7,874 bases of DNA from positions 1 through 7,874 of the forward strand of contig DPVV01000594.1 in assembly GCA_003526525.1 (NCBI GenBank), given 5' to 3'. Position numbers and translations under genes: made by a program. Positions within the stretch are counted from its first letter, which is position 1, and each line of letters opens with the position of its first letter. Source of the DNA: Lachnoclostridium phytofermentans (lineage in GTDB: Bacteria > Bacillota > Clostridia > Lachnospirales > Lachnospiraceae). The notes beneath the pieces were generated by a model. It saw nothing but the letters and a program-made list of their open reading frames with translations, did not search any database and had not been told where the DNA came from. Below, piece after piece: positions 1-6,922 of this stretch.

Positions 1-6
1 CGAAAA

Positions 7-369
7 TTACATCCCATTTAATGCCTCCTGCATATCTTGGTAACGGTTCATAATCTTATATAAACCAGATAATTTTAAAATACGGTCAATTCGATCAGAA
101 ACCCCAATTACAGCAAGAGTACCGCCCCCAACATGAAGTAATTTCTTATAACGTCCCATAATCACACCAATACCGGAACTGTCCATAAATGATACTTTAC
201 TGAAATCAAAAATAACATTTTTCACATTTTTTTGTTCAATCAGCTTGTCCGCTTGTTCCCTGATAAAAATGGCACTATGGTGATCTAAATCCTCCTTCAT
301 ATGAATAATGAGCGTATTATTACGAATCTGAAAATCCGCACAACCTACTTTTTGATAATCCAACCACAT
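7..369 (-). CDS. spoIIAA: Anti-sigma F factor antagonist SpoIIAA (STAS domain)
   Basis: In endospore formers SpoIIAA frees sigma-F in the forespore by binding the anti-sigma factor SpoIIAB. SpoIIAB inactivates it by phosphorylating one serine, and SpoIIE reactivates it. The sequence shows a single STAS domain with LDHHSA near the start, then FMDSSGIGVIMGRYK carrying the phospho-acceptor serine (first Ser of DSSG, equivalent to Ser58 of Bacillus subtilis), and LSGLYKIM near the end. These blocks match SpoIIAA closely, which separates it from other STAS antagonists such as RsbV. From ATG at 369 the protein is 120 residues, against 117 in B. subtilis. I prefer this start because AAGGA (381-377) lies 7 bases upstream. 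An in-frame ATG at 390 adds 7 residues, but its AAAGGA is 12 bases away. The stop lies 6 bases from the window edge, so spoIIAB and sigF would follow outside. No sigma-H or sigma-A promoter is convincing in the short upstream gap. Confidence 0.93.
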   Translation of the reverse strand: MWLDYQKVGCADFQIRNNTLIIHMKEDLDHHSAIFIREQADKLIEQKNVKNVIFDFSKVSFMDSSGIGVIMGRYKKLLHVGGGTLAVIGVSDRIDRILKLSGLYKIMNRYQDMQEALNGM

Positions 370-379
370 AAATTCGTCC

Positions 380-394
380 TTAGAGTTCATACAT
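380..394 (-). other. Four-codon mini-ORF in front of spoIIAA
   Basis: ATG TAT GAA CTC TAA begins at 394 with AAAGGA (408-403) placed 8 bases upstream, a better spacing than for the in-frame spoIIAA ATG at 390. Its TAA overlaps the AAGGA that serves the spoIIAA ATG at 369. Ribosomes ending here would sit on the next Shine-Dalgarno sequence, as in translational coupling. This is read from the sequence only; whether it is translated is unknown and chance is a real alternative. Confidence 0.35.
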
Positions 395-442
395 AAAATC
401 GTTCCTTTCCATGTTTGTAATTTTTTTACATCTAGTACTCAG

Positions 443-475
443 AAAAAAAGACACTCCTTTTCGAAATGTCTTTTT
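443..475 (-). terminator. Hairpin terminator between the TPR gene and spoIIAA
   Basis: AAAAAGACA (475-467 on the minus strand) pairs perfectly with TGTCTTTTT (453-445) around a 13-base loop, and the T run continues to 443. The 9-bp stem is AT-rich with only GACA/TGTC as a GC-containing core, so it is a modest terminator. It is placed about 50 bases after the TPR gene's stop, as expected for an operon end. The A run on the other side means it could also work in the opposite direction, but there is no plus-strand gene to serve. Confidence 0.65.
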
Positions 476-527
476 AAAATCTTTTATCTGTATGCAACCA
501 AATAATCTGTTGCCAATCGTTTCTTAC

Positions 528-1937
528 TTATTGTAAATCATTTAAACGTTGTTTTGCATATTTAGCCAGCGAAGAATTTGGAAAATCCGTTAATAACTGA
601 TTATAATATGTTTTTGCTTCCTCGTATTGATCTAACTCTTGTTGGGTCTTACCTAAGTAATATAGAGTATTATCATCTGGATCACCATAAGAATAAGCTT
701 GTGTTAGCAGCGTTAACGCTTTCTCGTATTCTTTGTTATTGAATGCTGTTTTTCCTTGCTGAGATACTTCTTTCGCTGCAATCGGAGATACCTTCTGTTT
801 CACCATCTCATATAATTTAACAGCATCTTGGTTTTCCATCTTAGAAGGATCCACTTTCGATAACAAATCAGCAACTTCAATCGAATTTTCTGGTGTTAAA
901 TTATTGGTTGAGTCCAATTCGATATAACGATATACAGCACTTAAAATACTATCGTACATTGTTTTATCGTATTCTGGAATATCAATACTATCTAATTCCT
1001 TCTGCTTTTCTGCAAGTTTTGCTTTTAAATCTTCCACTTCTTTTTCACTAGAAGTAAGTTTAGTACGATACACTAATTGCTCGCTATCAAAATCACGTTG
1101 TTTCTGCAAATATTCACTCTGCGCATTTTTCTTCACGGTTGGAACAATTAAGAAAAAAAGCACAGAAACACCAATGACAACACCTAAGATAAGATTAATA
1201 AAGAGCCAAACATTTGGCTTTTCTTCCTTATAAGATGAGATTGGGGATAATGGTTTTCCTAACGGTCCTGAATTTACCTCTCCATCGCTCCAATATGGCG
1301 CAGAGGTAGTTTCCCCACCACTTACCAACTGATTTAACTCGCTTAAGTAACGTAATGTAGTAGTATTCGCTAAATCTATCTTATTTGCTTTAGCTAAGCA
1401 CCTTCTTGCACGCTCAAATTCATTATTTTTCATATAAATCAATGCTAATAATTGAAGTGCACGAATAAAGTGTGGATTTAAATTGATAACCTTTTTTAAT
1501 TGAATAATTGCCAGATCATCGCTACCTTGCTTTGCGGAATCTAATGCAATATTATATTTTTTTATGGCTTGATTCATAGAATCTAATTTTGTTGGATTCG
1601 CCTGTACTGCACCAATATAGACATCGGCATCGTTATCTTTTGCCTGAAAATGTTTACTAATAACCCATTCACTTAATGCTGCTACTGTCTCTCCCATCTC
1701 AAAGAATACAAGCCCGAGGAGATTTCTAGCATTGGTATTTCTCTTATTCATCTCCAAGCTTTTCTTTAACATGATTATGGCACCGGTTAGGTCTCTAACC
1801 TTTGCTTTTTCCAAACCACGATTATAATAGCTATTGGATAATCGATCTGTTTTTCTTACTATCGTTAAATCTTTACCACAAAATTCACATCTGTTTCTTC
1901 GAACTGCGACCACATTGCCGCACTTTGGACAATTCAT
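528..1937 (-). CDS. Zinc-ribbon, TPR-repeat, single-pass membrane protein of unknown function
   Basis: The 469-residue protein has a clear layout. Residues 1-24 are a zinc ribbon with CPKC (Cys3, Cys6) and CEFC (Cys17, Cys20). TPR-like helices fill about 33-100 and 138-191 (for example NRGLEKAKVRDLTGAIIMLK, then NPHFIRALQLLALIYMKNNEF). A low-complexity linker is followed by one hydrophobic segment at about 243-268, a charged coiled coil at about 275-316, and two further TPRs at about 389-456 (NNKEYEKALTLLTQAY, DQYEEAKTYYNQLLTDFP). I infer the zinc ribbon and first TPRs to be cytoplasmic and the C-terminal TPRs outside; the charges flanking the membrane segment do not settle this. TPR proteins are usually scaffolds, so a protein-assembly role is plausible but unproven. 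The ATG has GGGGGG 6 bases upstream. It lies 90 bases after the small acidic gene, in the same frame, and is probably co-transcribed with it. I do not recognise a named family. Confidence 0.9.
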   Translation of the reverse strand: MNCPKCGNVVAVRRNRCEFCGKDLTIVRKTDRLSNSYYNRGLEKAKVRDLTGAIIMLKKSLEMNKRNTNARNLLGLVFFEMGETVAALSEWVISKHFQAKDNDADVYIGAVQANPTKLDSMNQAIKKYNIALDSAKQGSDDLAIIQLKKVINLNPHFIRALQLLALIYMKNNEFERARRCLAKANKIDLANTTTLRYLSELNQLVSGGETTSAPYWSDGEVNSGPLGKPLSPISSYKEEKPNVWLFINLILGVVIGVSVLFFLIVPTVKKNAQSEYLQKQRDFDSEQLVYRTKLTSSEKEVEDLKAKLAEKQKELDSIDIPEYDKTMYDSILSAVYRYIELDSTNNLTPENSIEVADLLSKVDPSKMENQDAVKLYEMVKQKVSPIAAKEVSQQGKTAFNNKEYEKALTLLTQAYSYGDPDDNTLYYLGKTQQELDQYEEAKTYYNQLLTDFPNSSLAKYAKQRLNDLQ

Positions 1938-2027
1938 CGTATTCCCCCCATGGTCCGCTTGTTTCCTGGCAGCAACTATTCTTGCTTGTCCAGTTAATGA
2001 CTTTCTGTCACGTTCGTATAAAATCCT

Positions 2028-2165
2028 CTATCCTTTTTTCTCATTAAGAATAGATTCTATCATGTCTGTGATATCCGTTAAGTCATTATTAAAAATTGCC
2101 TCTTCTGCTTGATCTACTTCAAGACTCGGCTGAAATTTTGCTATTTCTTCATCAAAATTAATCAT
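2028..2165 (-). CDS. Small acidic protein of unknown function (45 aa)
   Basis: This 45-codon gene starts at ATG 2165, with AGAGG placed 6 bases upstream, a strong ribosome binding site. The same frame stays open up to 2285, but neither the ATG at 2222 nor the one at 2285 has a usable binding site, and the ATG at 2222 overlaps promoter-like sequence; I reject both. The product starts MINFDEEIAKFQPSLEVDQA and is very acidic: 12 Asp/Glu against 3 Lys. It has no Cys, no signal peptide and no membrane segment. The second half (about 20-42) could form one or two amphipathic helices. No function can be assigned. The spacing of 90 bases to the zinc-ribbon/TPR gene, on the same strand and in the same frame, suggests they are expressed together and may be partners. 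The TAG stop at 2030-2028 is the only stop between the two genes in that frame. Confidence 0.72.
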   Translation of the reverse strand: MINFDEEIAKFQPSLEVDQAEEAIFNNDLTDITDMIESILNEKKG

Positions 2166-2231
2166 AGGATACCTCTTTTCAATAGAACATTGACTTTCAT
2201 CTAATGAATACAATTTCTGCATTATAGTACT

Positions 2232-2260
2232 ATCATACAGACAAGAACGCGAAAAATCAA
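2232..2260 (-). promoter_or_regulatory. Candidate proximal sigma-A promoter for the small-protein/TPR operon
   Basis: TTGATT (2260-2255) and TATGAT (2237-2232) are separated by exactly 17 bases, on the minus strand. Transcription would start near 2225, giving a leader of about 60 bases before ATG 2165. In this reading the tandem repeat array lies just upstream of the promoter, where regulators could bind. A second perfect TATAAT (2226-2221) sits nearby but lacks a -35 box at proper spacing. Confidence 0.5.
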
Positions 2261-2265
2261 GTGTT

Positions 2266-2295
2266 AGTGTGAAAATAAAAAGCAATTTTTACACT
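2266..2295. repeat. Outer hairpin, copy 1 of the repeat array
   Basis: AGTGTGAAAAT (2266-2276) pairs with ATTTTTACACT (2285-2295) around an 8-base loop: 11 pairs with one G-U on the plus strand. A T run follows on the plus strand, giving a terminator-like shape in that orientation, but no plus-strand gene lies upstream for it to end. Confidence 0.6.
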
Positions 2296-2310
2296 TTTTA
2301 GTTATAGCAG

Positions 2311-2336
2311 TATTACATCTGGTTGTAGATGTAATA
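2311..2336. repeat. Inner palindrome of repeat unit 1
   Basis: TATTACATCT (2311-2320) and AGATGTAATA (2327-2336) form a perfect 10-bp inverted repeat with a 6-base loop. It is either a hairpin or a dyad operator site. Confidence 0.75.
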
Positions 2337-2389
2337 TACACGGGGATTTGTATGAAAAAAGTAATTTTTACACTTTTTATCTATAGCAA

Positions 2390-2415
2390 TATCACATCTG
2401 CTTGCAGATATAATA
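2390..2415 (-). repeat. Inner palindrome of repeat unit 2, better paired as minus-strand RNA
   Basis: The counterpart of the unit 1 palindrome. Two of its changes break pairs on the plus strand (two C-A mismatches). As minus-strand RNA the same positions are G-U wobbles, so the whole stem of about 11 pairs survives around a CAAG loop. This favours an RNA structure in a minus-strand leader, though two changes are thin evidence. Confidence 0.55.
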
Positions 2416-2427
2416 TACACAAGGTAT

Positions 2428-2456
2428 AGTGTGAAAATAAAAGCAATTTTCACACT
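2428..2456. repeat. Outer hairpin, copy 3 of the repeat array
   Basis: AGTGTGAAAAT (2428-2438) and ATTTTCACACT (2446-2456) form a perfect 11-bp inverted repeat with a 7-base loop. It is the best preserved of three copies; copy 2 (about 2348-2374) has a degenerate left arm. If the distal promoter at 2492-2465 is used, this hairpin would lie at the very 5' end of the transcript, where stems often protect mRNA. A T run follows only on the plus strand. Confidence 0.7.
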
Positions 2457-2464
2457 TTTTCTTT

Positions 2465-2492
2465 ATTATAGTATACTTGTCCATGAATGCAA
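2465..2492 (-). promoter_or_regulatory. Candidate distal promoter upstream of the repeat array
   Basis: A perfect TATAAT (2470-2465) lies 16 bases after TTGCAT (2492-2487), which matches the -35 consensus only in its TTG. Transcription would begin near 2458 and run through the repeats, giving a structured leader of about 290 bases before the small gene. No clear terminator separates it from fapA, so read-through from fapA is also possible. Confidence 0.4.
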
Positions 2493-2526
2493 TCTATTTT
2501 CATCGCAAAATATTACAGCAATCGTA

Positions 2527-3930
2527 TTATATGAAAGGAATCATCTCAATCACATCACCATTTCTCTGAACATAAGATGCAACAATTTCATCTTTTATTC
2601 TCTTAGATAAGCAATTAATTTTAAGCAGGCAGCCCGGATATATCAACTTATGAACAACAATTTTTGCATCCTTGCTACTCTTTATAAATTCCATTAGATC
2701 ACTCCACTCATCTACTTTCTCCGCGATTTCAGAATTCATGTTTATTTTTGTTCTTAATAACCTTATTTTCTGGTCACGGTATGGACTAATGCTATCCGGT
2801 ATCTCGCGTTCTGTAATCATGGCAATTGCAGCCTCTACCTGTGAAAGTCGTTCTTTTAACTCGTCAATTTGCTTTTCAAGAAGTAAAAACTTCTTACGAT
2901 AAGATTCACGAACTCCAACAACTAACTCTGTTTTAATATTAGCGTAATTACCAATGGTTGATGCAGTTATTTTTCTACCTGCATAGGCACTGCCTCCAAG
3001 CAATATTCCTCTTTTTCCGGTTACGATAATTTCATTCCCTGCAACCATGGTACAGTTCATAATCGTATTGGCCGTAATATTTACCCTGGCATTCATCTCC
3101 ACATGCTCAAAGAACTTTCCAGAGATAGAACCTCCGCACGTTATACTTCCCTTTCCTGCACCCTGCATTCCGTTTTCTAAAATAACATCTTTACCTGCCC
3201 TTAAGGTTGCACCTTCCACATGACCTCGTACAACGATACTGCCTTCTGATTCCACAACCTTACCAGAGGAAATGTTTCCATAAATCATCAGATCACCTTT
3301 AAAGAGAATATCACCTTGCAGATAATCGATATCTTCTCTAATTTCTAGAACATTACTTATTATAATGCGATCACCCGAAAGTTCGATTTTTCCCGCAATG
3401 AGTGCAGTATAGATAAGCCTGTCCTCCGATAACTTAAACCCTTTACCTTTTAGCGGTGGAAGGTCTCTACCTATCTTTCCTACCCGAATGCTTCCAGATA
3501 CATCAATACCATTGGTTCCTTGAATGGCTTTATGATACCTTACTATAATTTCTCCCTGAGAAACTGTAACAATTCTGGTCATAGCATAATAATCCACCGA
3601 ATCATCTTCTAGGATTCTTGGGTTTCTATCAACTCTAGTATCAAAAAAGTAAACAAAATAACCGTCTTTTCCGTCGACCTCCTTTGTTCCCTTTGCTATT
3701 AGTATCTCTTTCCCATAGCAAGGTTTTTCGCTAAGCTTGTTAACTACATCATCGTCGATTCCATATATAACATGATGGAAACGAAGTATTTCATAAATCA
3801 TCTCTTTTGTATAACGATCTTTACCTACTGGAGCATAAAGAGTAATATATGCTTCCATTTTATCATTGCGAAGAGCAACTTTTGTCTTCTTGTACATTAA
3901 TTCTTTGGTTGGCCTTGACCAATCACTCAT
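2527..3930 (-). CDS. fapA: FapA-family protein (DUF342, flagellar assembly protein A-like)
   Basis: Numbering is from ATG 3930 (467 residues). The N-terminal part (about 20-135) is the mixed alpha/beta region of FapA proteins. The hallmark GIDVSGSIRVGKIGRDLPP follows at about 141-159, with the spaced glycines of DUF342. A repetitive beta-rich stretch fills about 185-335 (short GDLMIYGNI, GSIVVRGHV and KDVILENGM repeats, typical of a beta-helix). A charged coiled coil covers about 340-412, and a small C-terminal beta domain ends the protein. The ATG at 3930 is chosen because AGGGGGT lies 8 bases upstream; a GTG at 3939 is in frame but abuts that site and cannot use it. FapA was named from work in Vibrio, where it is linked to polar flagella, but the family is widespread in Firmicutes and its biochemical role is unsettled. 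No flagellar gene is visible here, so the flagellar name should be read loosely. The protein lacks a signal peptide or membrane segment and is probably cytoplasmic. Confidence 0.88.
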   Translation of the reverse strand: MSDWSRPTKELMYKKTKVALRNDKMEAYITLYAPVGKDRYTKEMIYEILRFHHVIYGIDDDVVNKLSEKPCYGKEILIAKGTKEVDGKDGYFVYFFDTRVDRNPRILEDDSVDYYAMTRIVTVSQGEIIVRYHKAIQGTNGIDVSGSIRVGKIGRDLPPLKGKGFKLSEDRLIYTALIAGKIELSGDRIIISNVLEIREDIDYLQGDILFKGDLMIYGNISSGKVVESEGSIVVRGHVEGATLRAGKDVILENGMQGAGKGSITCGGSISGKFFEHVEMNARVNITANTIMNCTMVAGNEIIVTGKRGILLGGSAYAGRKITASTIGNYANIKTELVVGVRESYRKKFLLLEKQIDELKERLSQVEAAIAMITEREIPDSISPYRDQKIRLLRTKINMNSEIAEKVDEWSDLMEFIKSSKDAKIVVHKLIYPGCLLKINCLSKRIKDEIVASYVQRNGDVIEMIPFI

Positions 3931-3983
3931 GAATAGCACCCCCTAAGTACATTCATAATTACAATATAAATATCGGATAAGAT

Positions 3984-4031
3984 AAAAAAAAGCATCAGAG
4001 TTTTTACGAATGTTTCGTAAAACTCTGATGC
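3984..4031 (-). terminator. Strong intrinsic terminator of valS
   Basis: On the minus strand GCATCAGAGTTTTACGAA (4031-4014) pairs with its complement at 4010-3992 around a three-base ACA loop. The stem has 18 pairs and one bulged base, and eight T residues (3991-3984) follow directly. It lies 45 bases after the valS stop and separates valS from fapA. It is the best terminator in the window. Confidence 0.95.
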
Positions 4032-4076
4032 CAATATTTATTACTGCTAATATCTTTCAAAATTATTTTGTTTTAA

Positions 4077-6755
4077 TTATTTCTGAAAATGTACCAATCG
4101 CTCCTCTACTTGAGCTAACATGGAGGTATACTTCTCTAACTTCCCTCTCTCCTCTGCTAATTTCGCTTCTGGAGCTTTGTTTACGAAGTTTGGATTTGCA
4201 AGCATTCCATTAACACGTTTTAACTCACCAGCCAAACGTTCTTTTTCTTTGCTAAGACGTTCAATTTCCTTCTCGATATCAACAAGGTCAGCAAATGGAA
4301 TATAAATGGTTGCTGCTGCAGTTACAACTGAAACCGCATCAGAATCAATACCATTCTTATCACTTTGGATAAGGATTTCACTTGCATATCCTAAGCTAGC
4401 AAAGAATACTTTACTATTAGTAAATACTTCTCTAACCTTTTCACTATCAGAAACTACGATTACCTTAGCTTTTCTGCTTGGTGGTACATTCATCTCTGTA
4501 CGTGCATTACGGATTGCCTTTACTGCCTCCTTGATAATCTCAACAGCTTCCTCTTCCTTTGCAAAATTAAATTCTTCCTTATACTCTGGCCACTTGGAAA
4601 TCATGATAGACTCATCCTCAGAGAGTCTTCCCTCCATTTCCTTTAAAGTACAGAAGATTTCTTCTGTGATAAATGGCATATAAGGATGAAGTAACTTAAG
4701 TGCAGAATTTAATACAGTTCTTAACGTGTAGATTGCTGCTGTCTTAGTTTCTTTCGCATCACCATATAATCTTGGTTTTACCATTTCAATATACCAGTCA
4801 CAGAACTCTTCCCATATGAAATCGTAAACTTTCTGTGCCGCAATACCAAGATCGAACTTTTCAAGATGTTCTGTTACATCCTTCGCTAACGTATTTACCT
4901 TTGAAATAATCCACTTATCAGCATCCGTTAGAGTAGATATATCCACAGAATTTACCTTAGCATCCATTCCTGCTTCTTCCATCTGTTGCATATTCATCAT
5001 GATGAAACGGGAAGCATTCCATACTTTATTAGCGAAGTTTCTTGCTGATTCCACACGTTCCATATAGAAACGCATATCATTACCAGTTGCATTTCCTGTG
5101 ATTAACATAAATCGAAGTGCATCTGCACCGTACTGTTCGATAATCTCTAATGGATCAATACCATTTCCAAGAGATTTACTCATCTTTCTACCTTGAGAGT
5201 CACGAACCAAACCATGGAATAATACAGTTTTAAATGGCTTTTCGTTCATTTGCTCGTATCCTGAGAAAATCATACGGATAACCCAGAAGAAGATAATGTC
5301 GTAACCAGTTACTAAGACATCAGTTGGATAGAAATACTCTAAATCTTCTGTTTTTTCAGGCCAGCCAAGGGTTGAAAATGGCCATAATGCAGAACTAAAC
5401 CAAGTATCAAGAGTATCTGGGTCCTGTGTAAAGTGGTCATGTCCACACTCACAAGCAGTTGGAGCTGTCTTAGAAACAATAACCTTACCACACTTATCAC
5501 AATAATAAGCTGGAATACGATGTCCCCACCATAACTGACGGCTGATACACCAGTCACGAATATTGTCAGTCCAGTTATAATAAACTTTTTCCATACGCTC
5601 TGGAACTAACTCAATTTCCTTATTTTTAACAGCCTCTATAGCAGGCTTAATTAATTCGTCCATCTTAACAAACCACTGCTGCTTGATTAATGGTTCTATG
5701 GTTGTGTTACAACGATCATGAGTACCTACATTATGAGAATAATCTTCTACTTTCACAAGTAAGCCCATTTCATCTAACTCTTTTACAATTTGCTTTCTTG
5801 CTGCGTAACGATCCATACCTTCAAACTTGCCACCATTTACGTTAATCGTAGCATCATCATTCATGATATTGATTTCTGGAAGGTTATTTCTCTTACCAAC
5901 TTCGAAGTCATTAGGGTCATGTGCTGGTGTAATCTTAACAACACCTGTTCCGAAATCCTTCTCAACATAGCTATCCCCGATGATTGGAATCTCACGGTCA
6001 ACAAAAGGAAGTTTTACCTTCTTGCCAATGAGGTGCATATAACGCTCATCTTCTGGATGAACTGCAACAGCAGTATCACCAAGCATAGTCTCAGGTCTAG
6101 TGGTTGCAAAACAAAGATACTCATCCGTACCTACTACTGGATATTTGATATGCCAGAAATGTCCTGCCTGATCCTCATACTCAACCTCAGCATCAGAAAT
6201 AGAAGTATGACAAACTGGACACCAGTTAATGATACGGGAACCTTTATAAATCATTCCCTTCTCATACATCTTTACGAATACTTCTTCTACTGCTTTGGAG
6301 CAGCCTTCATCCATCGTAAATCTTTCTCTATCCCAATCACAGGAGGAACCAAGTTTTTTAAGCTGTCCGATAATACGTCCGCCGTATTCGTCTTTCCATT
6401 CCCATGCTCTCTTTAAAAAGCCTTCACGGCCAAGCTGGTCTTTATCGATTCCTTCCTTTTTTAAAGCTTCGATAATCTTAACTTCTGTTGCAATGGAAGC
6501 ATGGTCTGTACCTGGCTGCCAAAGTGCATTAAAGCCTTGCATTCTCTTGAAACGAATTAAGATGTCCTGCATCGTATTATCAAGGGCATGACCCATGTGA
6601 AGCTGACCAGTAATGTTTGGTGGTGGAATCACAATCGTAAATGGTTTCTTTGTCTTATCAACTTCGGCATGGAAATATTTTTTCTCCAGCCATTTCTCAT
6701 ACAATCTGCCTTCTATGTCCTTAGGATCATAGGTTTTTGCTAACTCTTTTTGCAT
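4077..6755 (-). CDS. valS: Valyl-tRNA synthetase
   Basis: Class Ia aminoacyl-tRNA synthetase; it charges tRNA-Val with valine using ATP in the cytoplasm and edits mischarged threonine. The 892 residues match the usual length (about 880 in Bacillus). The Rossmann catalytic core has [15 protein letters not shown] with HMGH at 53-56 (HIGH motif) and [14 protein letters not shown] with KMSKS at 524-528. The editing (CP1) domain, about 190-340, has [10 protein letters not shown] at 218-227 and the ITPAHDPND segment with its conserved Asp. Cysteine clusters at 179/182 and 419/422/435/437 look like metal-binding sites. The helical anticodon-binding domain covers about 610-760 ([10 protein letters not shown], then [16 protein letters not shown]). 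The C-terminal arm, about 826-890, is the coiled coil typical of ValRS. The ATG has AAAGGAG 6 bases upstream. Expression is controlled by the T-box leader in front, and the gene ends with its own terminator, so it is a single-gene unit. Confidence 0.98.
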   Translation of the reverse strand: MQKELAKTYDPKDIEGRLYEKWLEKKYFHAEVDKTKKPFTIVIPPPNITGQLHMGHALDNTMQDILIRFKRMQGFNALWQPGTDHASIATEVKIIEALKKEGIDKDQLGREGFLKRAWEWKDEYGGRIIGQLKKLGSSCDWDRERFTMDEGCSKAVEEVFVKMYEKGMIYKGSRIINWCPVCHTSISDAEVEYEDQAGHFWHIKYPVVGTDEYLCFATTRPETMLGDTAVAVHPEDERYMHLIGKKVKLPFVDREIPIIGDSYVEKDFGTGVVKITPAHDPNDFEVGKRNNLPEINIMNDDATINVNGGKFEGMDRYAARKQIVKELDEMGLLVKVEDYSHNVGTHDRCNTTIEPLIKQQWFVKMDELIKPAIEAVKNKEIELVPERMEKVYYNWTDNIRDWCISRQLWWGHRIPAYYCDKCGKVIVSKTAPTACECGHDHFTQDPDTLDTWFSSALWPFSTLGWPEKTEDLEYFYPTDVLVTGYDIIFFWVIRMIFSGYEQMNEKPFKTVLFHGLVRDSQGRKMSKSLGNGIDPLEIIEQYGADALRFMLITGNATGNDMRFYMERVESARNFANKVWNASRFIMMNMQQMEEAGMDAKVNSVDISTLTDADKWIISKVNTLAKDVTEHLEKFDLGIAAQKVYDFIWEEFCDWYIEMVKPRLYGDAKETKTAAIYTLRTVLNSALKLLHPYMPFITEEIFCTLKEMEGRLSEDESIMISKWPEYKEEFNFAKEEEAVEIIKEAVKAIRNARTEMNVPPSRKAKVIVVSDSEKVREVFTNSKVFFASLGYASEILIQSDKNGIDSDAVSVVTAAATIYIPFADLVDIEKEIERLSKEKERLAGELKRVNGMLANPNFVNKAPEAKLAEERGKLEKYTSMLAQVEERLVHFQK

Positions 6756-6887
6756 AAGAATCTCCTTTCCTATCTTAAAAATAATTCAACTAAGTTGTGT
6801 AATAAAATAAATTTAAACTATTTAGCTTTTCATAAAGTTACTATAGATATTTAGTGGTATTTCTTGTACAAAAATGTATTAATGCAT

Positions 6888-6922
6888 AAAAAAAGGTCCT
6901 TCGCCGATAAGGACGAAGAACC
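6888..6922 (-). terminator. T-box attenuator (regulated intrinsic terminator)
   Basis: GGTTCTTCG (6922-6914) pairs with CGAAGGACC (6903-6895), nine pairs with one G-U, extended inward by two more. Seven T residues (6894-6888) follow. The left arm starts at the end of the T-box sequence, so forming the antiterminator prevents this hairpin, as in other T-box leaders. Confidence 0.93.

Larger units (their letters stand above)
2266..2460. repeat. Tandem 79-bp repeats: two full units and a partial third
   Basis: Unit 1 is 2278-2356 and unit 2 is 2357-2435, directly abutting. I count about 14 differences in 79 positions by eye. A partial third unit starts at 2439. Each unit opens with AAAAG(C/T)AATTTTTACACTTTTTA (unit 3: AAAAGCAATTTTCACACTTTTT), followed by TATAGCA and an inner palindrome, then TAATATACAC. 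Part of the segment before unit 1 (2266-2277) matches the end of unit 2, so the array starts and ends inside a unit. With the flanking promoters it accounts for most of the 361-base stretch without genes (2166-2526). I do not recognise the repeat as an insertion sequence, CRISPR array or known riboswitch. Confidence 0.85.

Noticed and set aside
415..462. Sigma-H promoter for spoIIAA (AAAGGAGTG ... CTGAGTAC)
   Set aside because: The -35-like AGGA is present, but the GAGT is too close and does not match GAAT at the normal spacing; the elements also overlap the terminator.
1934..1951. Mini-ORF (ATG GGG GGA ATA CGA TGA) overlapping the TPR gene start
   Set aside because: It has no well-placed binding site of its own; the G run that looks like its codons is the TPR gene's Shine-Dalgarno.
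2166..2285. N-terminal extension of the small acidic protein to 85 residues
   Set aside because: It would start inside promoter and repeat sequence without a binding site, whereas ATG 2165 has a strong AGAGG at 6 bases.
2266..2460. CRISPR array
   Set aside because: Units are 79 bp, diverged and contiguous, with no conserved-repeat/variable-spacer alternation and no cas gene.
2428..2465. Terminator of fapA on the minus strand
   Set aside because: The perfect hairpin lacks a T run on the minus strand; the T run follows it only on the plus strand.
4306..4683. 125-codon plus-strand open frame inside valS
   Set aside because: It is a reverse-strand shadow of the valS C-terminal region with no independent support.
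5790..6416. 208-codon open frame on the plus strand inside valS
   Set aside because: It is antisense to a highly conserved valS region, has no binding site or domain, and its composition follows the complement of valS codons.
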